Assembly (NCBI GenBank): GCA_013400975.1
Contig: WBMZ01011727.1
Span: 62,001 to 126,000 of the forward strand
Direction of reading: 5' to 3'
DNA length: 64,000 nt
Origin: Atrichornis clamosus
Lineage: Eukaryota > Chordata > Aves > Passeriformes > Menuridae
Position numbers and translations under genes: made by a program. The notes beneath the pieces were generated by a model. It did no database searches. It saw only the letters and a list, made by a program, of their open reading frames with translations, and was not told where the DNA came from. Below, one piece after another: positions 39,101-51,100 of this stretch. Numbering within the stretch: position 1 is the stretch's first letter; each line of letters starts with the position of its first letter.

Positions 39101-42100
39101 ACAAACCACTAATGTAAATGTAGCTATAATCACAAAATTCAGCTTCTCTTGGTGTAGCTTGTTCTGCCTGGAAGCGTGGTGACATGGAAAAATTATACTT
39201 GGAAAAGACAGCTTTTATACGTCTGTGGTACAAAATTTACCACAGCGGAGGGTATAGCTGTACACTAGCAGAAAACTCCTTGTATTGATAAGGACTAGGA
39301 GAGAGCATCCTTGCTTTAGGTATTTATTTTGTCAGATGGAAATGAGTCTGTCCTCTGTGATGTTTAATATATTTGCTAAAAAGAAAATCTTCTCTATACA
39401 TTTAAACCTTTTGTAACCTCTAGTGGAGAGTCTCTATTGTACTGAACTGCAGTGTTGAGTGAGAGCAGAACATTTACAAGATTTATTAATTCCCTGTAAT
39501 TGTGCTGAATGGCAATTACGTTTGAGCTTAGCCATTCATTTACACTGGGAACCTCTGGTGCCTTGTGAGATATGAGTCTTCCCTAAGTCACACTTTCCAT
39601 GATTTATTCACAGGGTGAGTATTTTGGCTTGGGGTTTTTTTTTTAACAAAATCCAGCCATTTTTATTCAGACATTTCATCAAAAGCCCATTTAGGTAGAA
39701 ATAGTTTAAATTCGAATTCCGAGTTTTTCATGACCCTTGACAAACCAAAAAAGAATCATCTTTCCTTCATGGCCCAGGGAGCTCTGAAATAACTTACCAT
39801 GCTGTAAAAGTGTATAAATATGGAATATCCTTTTTTATGCTTGTGTGGCTGATGACTCAAAAAAAGCCTCAGGAATCTAATTGAACACAGAGAGTTGTAA
39901 CTGATGATGCATACTGGCTTGTTTTGGTGATGAATTTGCCTTTGTAAAAATCATTGTTTTTTTCCTACCTGTTAATCCCAAAGGTCTTTTTCAAATGCAT
40001 AAAGATGTTTGCCTCAACTCTGAAGCAATCTTCTCATTATTCCACCTGTTTAAAACAAGATGTGCAAGGGCAACTGTGACATTATTTTTGTTCCAAGTAA
40101 TTTTAGAAGTGACAAACCAAGGATGTATTATAACTCAGAAGAAGTTGCCAAGAGTGGTAAATGGAAAGAGGCAGATAAGATTGAGGAAGTTGCCTCTTAT
40201 GGGCTGCTAGATCATCCTTGACTAGCAGTGTAGTTTGTAAGAACCAGTGCAGCTGAAAACTTCGATTTCTTTGAGAATCAAGGGTCACCTGTCTCAATGT
40301 GATTTTCAAACTTAGAGCTAAGTCACTTTTCAGTGGTGCATTCCTAACCAGGACACTTTGTATAAATGACACTAATCTGGGTCTGGAGAATATTCACGAA
40401 TAATCTGAAGGACAAAAGGAAGTGGCAAGCAGAGATGAACATGAGTTTGCTTTCCCCCAACTGCAGCACCTGTGCTTTGGGCAGCCACGAAAGCCTTCGC
40501 AAGGCCACCACCTGCATTCAGCTGCGACTGCACAGCGCTGCCCGTTTGAAGCAAAGTTTGGCTCGAACCGTAAGTAGTCTTTTGTCCTTCCTCTTTCTTT
40601 CAGCATCCCTGAAGGAAAAAAAAATTCCACCAATCTTATTACGTAGCAACCTGCAGTAATAATCAAGGAGAGATTTGCCTTCCTGAGAGTGCATATATTA
40701 GTGCTGAACTCCAGTTGAAATGTCCTGGGGAACGTCTGTGCTTTTGTCCTGTACCTGCACCCAGTGAGGTGCTGTAGAGAGAAACCCTTGAAAAAGACCA
40801 AGGGTTAGTTTTTCAGCAAAAAAACCCAGTTTTGTCAGAATTTAAGGCTGTTTTATTCCTGGTGGTCAGAGATTTCTTGGTTTTGATTTACTTGCAGGGA
40901 GAGGTCTGACAGTAGCCTGAGTCTGTCAGTATATGGGTCAGATGACAGATATTTAGTTTCAAAAAAAAGGGCTGGGGCTTTCTTTTCATTTCTGTTTTGT
41001 CAGATGGAAACATGGAGTTCAATACAATAACTTACCTGGACCATTAATGATTGCATAGTTAAAAATATGTGTACATGCAAGTTACCATTATGCTTAATAA
41101 CCAATATAAATGGATATTTACAGGTAATGAGCCACTTTTTGGTTTTGTTTTTGTTTTTTTTTAACCAGACACTTTCTGATCTTTGGCCAAGAACACAATG
41201 TTCTTAATTCTTTTGTAAATTCAGCTGAAATAAACCTTTTAAGGGGAATACTTGCTTTCTTTCCCTTTGTGGGAAAGAGCTAGCATTCTGTTATGAAGTA
41301 TTCAGAGCAGGAAATTTTCTTCAGCTGAGCAGTTACAAGCAAGAAATTTGGCCAGGGGCTTTACATGGAATCACAGTTCTTTCAGCTAGTGGATGACCTT
41401 TAATTAGATTTTGGTTGTTTGAGACATGAGATTTATCTGCCTTAGCACTCTTTGAATTTCTAGGGAATGCTCTGTCTATCCAAGAGACCCATTTTTTTCA
41501 GAATTGTCCCTACATTCTGATTATCTCCGGATAGTGTTAATCTTTGTAGTGGAAAGACAGCAAAGAGTACTTACAGGTTTCTAACAAGAGTCTCACTTGC
41601 TTCCAGAAAGGAATTTTTGAACTAAAGCAGCCAGGAAGTGATATTTCCTGAGAGTTCAAAAACTTTTTTATTTTCATATAAATCAGTATTAATAGTTTGC
41701 TAGACATGAGTTAGGTGTTAGCATTCTGAGCATAATCACAAATGAGAGAAGTCAGAGGTCCATCATGATAAGAAGGTGGAGAATTTCCTGTTATTGGTTT
41801 GTGACTTTCTAGAGGGGTGGTGTAATTTCTCAAATGGAAGGGAGCCTTTTCTTGTATTTAAGTATGCCTTGAAATTGTGCTACTATAAAATGCTGCATGT
41901 TCTAGTAATATGTTTAAAGTCTCCTTCAACTCCGTTGCAGTCTGACATGTTTAAACAAGGTTTAACATCCTTCCGTGCTCTGTGGAGGCCAGGAGCAGAC
42001 ACCCAGCATCCTTAAATTTTGGAGATGGTTATAATTACCAGCTGGCATGGTAACAATAATATCTTCCAGGCAGGTAGCTAACAAGCTTGGAAGACAAATT

Positions 42101-45100
42101 AGCAGTGTTCAGGTTGTTAGAAAACATTCAGCGTCTCAAAGAGTTTGTGGAACCTACCGTAGGGTTTAAGCAGGAAGGGTGACACTTTAAGATCTCCTCA
42201 AGTGAATTATTGATCACCCCTTTACAGTAACTGACACGGCTCTGAAAGCTTCAGGCCATGAAGTTACTTCATGTTTCTAAGAATAGCAAGGAACAGGAGC
42301 AGCTCTTGAGGTGGAATAAGTCGGAGACATGGAGCTTTCCCCCAGCTCCAGGGCATGCTTGTGACAGAGCACTTGTGCAGGAAGGAGAGGTTCTGCTCAC
42401 AGGCAGGAGTGCCACCAAATCTATCAGGACCAGAAAAAACCCAAAGATACAGTGCCTTGAAAGCTGCAGTGTTTCCTTCCCTCTGGACCTAGTTTTGTAC
42501 ATTTATTTAGGTCTACTGAAACCTGCTCCAATCACACTGAATTCAAGGATCTGACATAGCCTGCACTGAGCTCACAGTTAATTTTTATATTGCTCTTATC
42601 TCAACTAAGTCGCTTTGGCTATAAAATGCATTGGAATGTCACAGGCTTAGAGTCAGGTTATGGAAAAACAAATGTCCTTCCCTCAGAATTCATATAAAAA
42701 GATGTAAAAAATATGCTTTTAAAAACCAAAACATGCAGAAACTTTGGGATTTTTAAGATTCTTCAGCTATCTCAGACAGTTAGGCACATATGCAGCAGCT
42801 GTTTATTTTTGTGAAATAATGTGCTCTTAGGGAGAATTTGACATCTGGCCTGTATGATCCTTCAAAATTTTGAAATATAAAATGTGTTTCATTATAGAAA
42901 TCTGCACTAAGGTTGTAGTTTAACCAGTGTCATAGGAACACATAACTATCTTGACAAATCTTGTATATAATAATCAACTATATGTATTCAGATACTAAAT
43001 AATTCATGGTCACCCACCTGCTGCTCTAGTACATTGAATCCTCTTTGGATCCTATCCATCATAATTATAGGATTCTTTACAGAGCAGGTGGTCAAACACC
43101 AGGAATGGGTTCCCAGAAAGGAGGTTGATGCCTTGTGTCTATCAGTCCCTTAGAAAGAGATATTTAGATAGTGTCCTCCTTAATGGGCTTTATTTCTTCA
43201 TCAGCCCTTCGGGGATGAGGTAGTTGGACTATGAAAATTGTAGGTTCTTACCAACTAAACGATACCTTCTCTCAATTCTATTGCATTCTATTCCATGGCA
43301 TCCTGTTCTATTTCTTTGTGCCCTTTTTGTAAATTGGAATGACTGACTAACTTCCAGTCAGCAGGAACCAAGACCCTTGGCAGAGGACTGAGGGGATCCG
43401 ACCATAAGATCTGCTAGCTTCTTTAGCGCTCTAGAATGAATCTCACTGAGGCCTCGAGGACTTAGAAATGTTCTCTGGTCATGATACACATGTCCTGAAA
43501 AGGACCGTGCAGTTTATTGGACTCAGCGGACAGGGGATGCTGAGGAGCCCAAGTTACTCAGTGCCACTTTGTGGGTCCAGAGGAGCAGCAGGGTGTACCG
43601 GGCGCTCGCCCTCCCTCAGAGGAGCTACCTCGTGTGAGGCTTCAGGAGCCGGCAGGGAGCCGGCGTTGGAGGGCCCCGGCTCTCCTTCCTGCCCCCGGGC
43701 ACCGTCACTCTCCACGGGCCTGCTCCTGCCAACCAGGTGCTGCTGGTCGTGGACTGCCTGCACCACTCGCAGCATGACGGTGGTGACGGGCTGGAAGGTC
43801 CTCTCCACGGCCATCCTGCGCTGCAGGCGGGCGGCCGAGCCCACCGCGTACTGCTTGTAGTCGCCGTCGCCCCTCACGGAGTACAGCAGCTGCTCCATGG
43901 GCTGCCTGCACACCGGGCAGTTGTCCCTGGCCCTGGCCCACTGCCGGATGCACCTGAGGCAGAACTGGTGCATGCAGTAGGTCACGTAGGCTGGCCTCTT
44001 CATGCGGCCCAGGCAGATGGGGCACCGGGAGTCTTCGGCTGCCTCCGGCGGTTCTGCCTGCGGGGGCTGGCTCAGGCTGCCATTGCTTGCGGCAGAGCTG
44101 CTCTCCCCCGTGTCCTCCTTGGCACTTGAGGCCATGTCCTGCCAAGAGAGATGTGCAAAGTGCTGGAGTTGTCTGGCAGAGGGGCACTCAGGCTTGCTTG
44201 GGGTGTTGAGCTGCTCCCTCTCACCAGTCTGCAGCACCTGGTGTCACACAGGCCAAGGGAGAGAGGATGCCCCAGGGAGGAGTGGAAGAAATGCCCAGGT
44301 CCTTCAAGAAGAAAAGACTCCCAGCTGACCCAGGGGGAGGTTTCCCCTCCCAGCCCACCTCTGCTGCTGTGAGGGCACCTCCTGGGTACCCACAGGGCCT
44401 GAATGTGCTAGGGCTGGGAAAAATCCTGGTCTCTGAGCTGGCTCAGAGATCCATGGGATGCTGGGTCATCTGTGGCATCATAACCCATCACTAGGTTGAT
44501 CTGTCATCAGTTTGGATCCATAATTGGTGATGTCATAACCAGCAGCTGGACTAGATGATCACTCTAGATCCCTGCCAAATTAACTGTGTTCTTTTCTCTT
44601 CTTCTCTTCTTCCCTTCTTCCTTCCCTTCCTTTAGTACTCTGGAATGAATCTCACTAAGGAGACATTGGGAATGTTAAGAACATTCCAGTGCTGCAGCTG
44701 GCCCATTAAAATTTGCGTGTGCACAAAGGGAAAGGCACTGTTGCTGTAGTTGTGCTCCTCCAGCTCAGAGGACTGGAGAGCCCAAGGTTTATCAGTAGTA
44801 TTAAAGACTGAGGCAAAACAAGCATGGAATGCCTCTGTTTTTAATGAGTGTCCATCAAGTATGGTTCTGATGTTTTCCTTGGATATCTACTTGGTATTGA
44901 CGTACTTAATAAAATACCTTCTCGTTTTATAAAATACCTTCTTGTTTTCTGGCCCAACAAAAGCTAGTGGAAGAAATACCCAGGTCTCTCAAGAAGCAAA
45001 ACCTCTCATCTGCCCAGGGTGAATTTTCTCCTCACGGCTCACGTCTAACTCTGTCTATAATTGCTCCCTCTGGCCCACCACTGTATGTAAGCAAAGCAGA

Positions 45101-48100
45101 ACTGACGCACACCGTAGGCCACGTTGTCTGCCTTTTTTATGTCTCCCATGTAGATGGGGCACTGGAATATGCTGCAGCCTCCACTCATCCTGCCTGGACT
45201 CAAGCACATCCTGTTTCCATACTGAATCTAATTTAAAGCTCTAAGTCCAACTACCTCGTTTTCTGGAACATTCTTGTCCCCACTGGTTCTTATACTGCAC
45301 CACCCAGGGTAACATAGGATATTCACCAAATAAAATTTCAGATATAAACATCCTGGAGACAACCAAGAACATGCTGACTTTAGAAGATACCATGCAACTA
45401 TCTCCAGTATACATTCTTCTTATCAGAATAATATATCATTCTACGCCTCTCTTCCACAGTGTGAGGATGACCAGAGAAGGTTCAGTGTAAATCAGCTGCT
45501 GGAAGACACTTGTGCCTGGAGACTGACTCGGTAAGTTGTTGTTCAACAGTATTGATGTTTGTTCATATTTGTAGTGAGCCTCCTTGCCCCAAAGGGAAAT
45601 TCTGGGAACTACTGGGGACAGGAATGATACCAAAGAGAAAGACAATTGGTTCAATATTTCAGACCTTGATGACTGTTTAGCAAAAATCCATGAGTTTTAG
45701 GTTTGTGTAATTTTTCCCTATTCTCTTTTTCATATTGTTGAAGTTTTCATTAGAGAGTTCATGTTTCCCAAAGATTTCCCCGATTGAAGGTGTCATAATT
45801 TTCATGTGTGTGTTGCTGTTAGAGAACTTTTGAGATTAAATACTGTAACATTAGAGATTTGCTTTTCATTATGCCTATATTTTCAGAGTTGAGTGATTTC
45901 TTGAATTTTTTAATTTCATTTATTTTTTTAATGGAGGCTAACAAGGATGAGCTTTTAATTTGGCTCTCAAAGTGCAGCTGATTCTATAGCTAACCTGTGA
46001 TGGGCAAACAGTAAATGAGACTCCTCATTCAACTTTCATTCTATTCCATTTCACGCTTTTAGATAAGCTGTTGACACTTTTTGTGATGTTTTTCACCAAT
46101 GTGCTATAAAGTACATTGCCAACAAGAGTAAATTTAAATGACACACCTGTCATTTAACAGATGGAGGAAAACAGAGAGGTAGTGACTTGTTTGAGGTGGT
46201 GGGTATCTGGTTTCCTAGGAGCATGGCCCAAATTTCCATTCTGGTCCTCGCTATAAAGAGATTTATAGGAGATGGGTATTGGTGACACGTCTATGAAATT
46301 TAGGAGCACAGAGAATGTCTGCAGAACAGGATCACTTACTCAGGTTGCTCCTGAGCCTCCTTTTCTCGAGGCTATGCAATTCCACTTCCCTCTGTCTCCA
46401 GGAGAACAAAATGTGAAAGCTGTAAGTACATTCTATATACCTGTAATCTTGCTGCCATATAGACCAGCTGGGATCTAAGACTCACTTTCTTAAGTGGTTT
46501 GTGCTTTTCTTATTTCCTCTTCAAAGCTATTGTACCATATTGGCTTGCTAAAAGCTAAAAAAATGTCCTTATCAAAGAAGCACTAAATGTTCATGGGTGG
46601 GTTATCATTGCCGTATTTATAGACAGCTGTAAAGGTGCACAAGTGTGAAGGGTGTCTGTGTGATAAGGTAGGGGTATTGTTAGTTTTCTAGCAGACAAGG
46701 ATTCAGGATAGCATTTTTAGAGGTATTTTAATCATTGTTACAACTTGCTGGATTTGTTTCCTATTATTTATATAAAATTATGGCTACTTTATACCAAAAA
46801 TTATCTAGAGTAGAATAAACTGATGGGAAATACGCTAATTTTTAGGACTAGCTTTATGACTTAGGAAATTATTCTGCAACTTGCATTTAGACCAGCCCTG
46901 CTAAAAAACATGCTCACCTGTTTGTAAAAATACAAGAAGGCAAGCTCAAATGTTCAGAACTACTTTTAAGCTGGGTAATGCTGTGAAAAAGATGTTATGC
47001 CTGAAGATTCAGTCAAAGAAGAGCAACAGCTTGTAATAGCTATGATCTAACAGGATTACAGGAGGAACTTCCAGATAGCTCCTCCACACACAAACTGCCT
47101 GGCTAGATAAAGCTGGTGCAGATTGGAAATAAGAAGCTGTAAAGGCAAAACCACCTGTAGGAGGAAGTTGGCATCTCCAGGGTAATGCTTTGTGGTATTA
47201 GCACAGGGAAGGTCACCTAACATTTCTCTGTTCTAGGTGTTTATTTCAGTGCAATGACTTCCTCTCCTTTTTTTTTTGCCGTGCAATGTAGATAATGAAA
47301 GTCTGATCATGTACCATGAAACCTGTGCTTTGGACTGTAGTTGCAATTCTAATCTCTAATTGCTCAGTTAGCCCAGCTAAAATCCATGAGGACACACACA
47401 ATTTCTCTGTAAACAACCGTTCATTTGCTTGGAAGCTCTGAAGAAATCAAAATACTGTTGGAACTTTCAGTTGCCAGACTGCAATGGGGATGGAAGAGTG
47501 GGGGGGAATTCCTTCTAAGTCTTCTGGAGAAAGACAACCCTTTTAAGGACTTGTTTAACCTCAAAGAGTAAAACAAATGGGAAGTGGAGTTCAATAGACA
47601 CTGAAACAGCAAATCACTTACTGGAGTTCTTTAACTTGGGAAACTCATATCCTCCAGGCATAAGTAGATTTCCACTTCTATTCTTTGTGGCAAATGACAA
47701 CCAAAAGACCAGGCACCAGGCTCAATTGCATGATGTCTACGTACACACTTGTCTTAATGTTATACTAATATAAAATCACTGTCAAATTATGTCAAATGTC
47801 TAGAATGTGGAAACAAACCCCCAAAACTAAACCCAAACCTGTTCTCTTTATCTAATTGTCATTAACTTGATGTTGTTTCCTTTTTTTTCTGGTTCCCAGA
47901 CAGAACCTTGTCTCTGTTATTATGAACTACAGAAGTCAAGTGGAATATCTGTTGCAAAATGAGGTATTTGTTCTCAGTTTGTACTACCACAAAAGCGTTA
48001 ACTTCTACGTGAAAGCCATCTAATTATTAATCTGTCTTAGATGCAATTAAGGAAGACTTTTAATTAAGACTGCTTAATCTAGCTTTGAAGTGATATAAAT

Positions 48101-51100
48101 TCTCTTAATAAAACTTGACTTGAGGTTAGGAAGAAAGCGCTACAAATTTAAAATATGAAAGGTGACTGAGTGTCAAAGAACCTGTAAATAAAGCCAGGAT
48201 TGGTTGGATTGGCAGTATAATGCTTGGAATTAATAGAAGTATAATGCATGATGTGTTTCTGCAAAACTTGTCCCTGATTTTGCAAAGCCACAAACCTCAG
48301 GTTTACATATTTAGGATGTATATGCAAACATGTGATAGCTTGAAAGATTAAGTTTAGGCAGCAAAACTCCCAAGAGTTTTATTTTAAAGCATTGTGGGCT
48401 GCCAACTGAATGTTACATGCTTGAAGGAAAAATGTTGTAGGAAATCTTCTCAGCTAACCAGTGTTTTAAGGACAAATGTCTAAAGGATAAATTGAGTCAT
48501 ACCTTGGAAGAAACCACACGTTTATTTGATCTGGCTTTCAAGTAGGCATGAAAACTGATTTTCTAGGGTTTAAAATTGGACAGAAAACAAAAAGATTTAG
48601 TAAAATCAAAGAATACTGATGTAGCATGGAGATATTCCAGTGCATCCCTTCCAGAGTTATAACTCACTATGCTAAATTATGGATATCTTTGAAATATAAG
48701 TTAAAGTAGAAAACTGATTATTTTTCTTCAGAACTCTGTCACCTATATTTAAGTTCAGGTTTTAATCCCTCTGGATATTCATGATCCATTACTATTTCTA
48801 TTTTGAACAGTCAGAAAACATACATTTGCATACAAATATTTATACATATACATACAGACATGACATGAATACAGAAATATATCAATAATCTAATCTATTT
48901 AAATAAATATATAAATTAGTCTAGAAATAGAAAAGTTTTCTACATTTTTTGTAAATCTTTGATTTTTTTTTCAAAATGCAGAATACAAATTAAAAAGCTG
49001 CTAACTGTGCCCAGCTCCAAAGTAAAGCTCTGGGTGTGATACTGTGCAGGTGTTTGCTGAATTTTCCTTTGTAAGCAACACCTCAAAGGGAAGTATTTCG
49101 GGTATGAAATGTGATGCAGTCATAACCATTTGGAAAAGTGAGATCCCCAAGCTGAAATGTGCGCAGATATTTCTTTACTGAAGTAGACCCACCAGGGTAG
49201 TTATTTACATTCCCTTGAAATTTTAGGGCCTCAAGTAAGAGGATTCTAAATCCAAAAAAAGCTATAACCTCAACATTAATGAGACTTTGCAGTCCAACCT
49301 CTGCAACTGATGCTGTGTAGATATTCCTCAGACCTATAATGAAGCATTCCTCGATGTTTTACTAAAGATTTTTACATTGAGTAAGCAATTCCTTGAAACC
49401 ATTAACTTTTTATAAAGGGAAGGAAGTACATTTTTCAAATATTCATACCATCCAACAAATATGTGTGTGTCTAGAGCTAAATTTCTCTGTAGTTTATTTC
49501 TTTTAATAAGATCTATTCTACTCGGGGACACTCAATAAAGTTCGTATGAATTGCTTAAAAAAGCAACACTGTAAGTTAATTATATAAGTCAGATCACCAT
49601 ATGGTTGTTTTCATTCAGAGACCTCACTGTATGGAGCTTTTTCAAACCTAGAATAATTAAAACTTGTGTTTCTGATTTGCTTTAATGAGTGGCTCAAAAA
49701 GTTATGGAGCTGTAATGTTAATAAGTTACAGTCATAAATCTGTAGTAAAGGAAGCAAAAAAATGTGCTGTTTGAATCCTTGTTTGCTTATTTTCTCTAAC
49801 TTCTGATTAGATTGCTTGAAGAAAGTCTAAAATAGGGATCTTTATGACTGTCCCTTATCCTGAGGCTGCACAGGAGTAATTCTGTCAGTTTGCCAAGCTA
49901 TTGCCATTCACATCACAGGGAATGTTGTTACCATTCTCTGATTTACCCCAATCCACTCTCAGCACACTCTGGCAGCTGCTCACATATATTTAATTAAGTG
50001 TACACATAGCTACTGAAGTTTTGCACTCAGCTGGAAATTCCTCAAACATTTGGTTTTAACCAGACACACCTTGAGATACTCAGTTAAAAAAAAAAAATCA
50101 ATAATATTTTGCACATTTTTCTACCTATTTCCAAATTCATTCTTTCAAAGGTGTGGAGATACCAGCACTTCTGACTTATGGGACAGGCCCAGTATCATTA
50201 TTAATATCATTATTAATAATGCTAAATAAATTGAGAATTAATTACAAGATGAATAATGGCTCTATAACACAAAAATGAAAAAAAATAGGGTGTTTGGCAC
50301 ATGGATGGGATTAATGCTGTTAGGGTTGAAATGTAAATTTTGAAATGTAATTCCCAGAGAATATGTCCAGTCAAACAACTGATTGCCCTGATATCCACTT
50401 GACGTGCATTTCATTTGGAAATCTATTCAAATGTGCCATTCCTCTAGAGAAGACTTTGTAAATATTTTATACAGGGTCTAGAAGTTTTAGAATGAAGCCA
50501 CATTTTTTTAATCTTATAAATAATTGAAACACCAAAATATCCTTCTAAGGTTCTGCTATGTTTAAACATGCAGAGGGAAAAAGAATTACAAGTTGTTGAC
50601 TCTAATTCTTTTGGAATTTCAGAAGATGTAAAATTTCTGTAAGAAATGAATCTCTGTCTTCCCTTCTCTGGGACAATAATCATTGTCATACATCTACATA
50701 TGAAAAAAAAACCCTCTTTACATTATAATATCCCAACAGAGAAATAGTGTGAAAGATGTCACCATTTATAATATACAATATTATATCATTTTTTAAATGT
50801 TCTTGTTCTCCTTCACTTGCAATATGTTCCTTAAAAGTGGCTACTATAAAAACAAAGCGTGTGGTATAGTAACTTCTATAAATATTAAGTACTTTGATAG
50901 TTTATCTATAAACAGAATAACATATTAAACAGAAATTGTTACATTCCTCAAGACATCCAACTCTCTTTATGGAAAGGAATATATGTGTATATACAAAAAT
51001 ATATAAACTGTTGGTGGGCTTGGTTTCTTTATTTTTCTCTGCATCCCGAGAGTTGTTTCTCTACTGAAGGATTACTTTTGTGTGTCTGTTGCTTGTGTAC

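Noticed and set aside
44136..44237. N-terminal extension of the RING ORF to an upstream ATG
   Set aside because: The TOPORS-like MASSAKED start at 44135 fits the family better, and the extra 34 residues show no resemblance to it.
44002..44328. Open frames on the + strand opposite the RING gene
   Set aside because: Shadows of the GC-rich RING ORF, with low-complexity composition and no domain.
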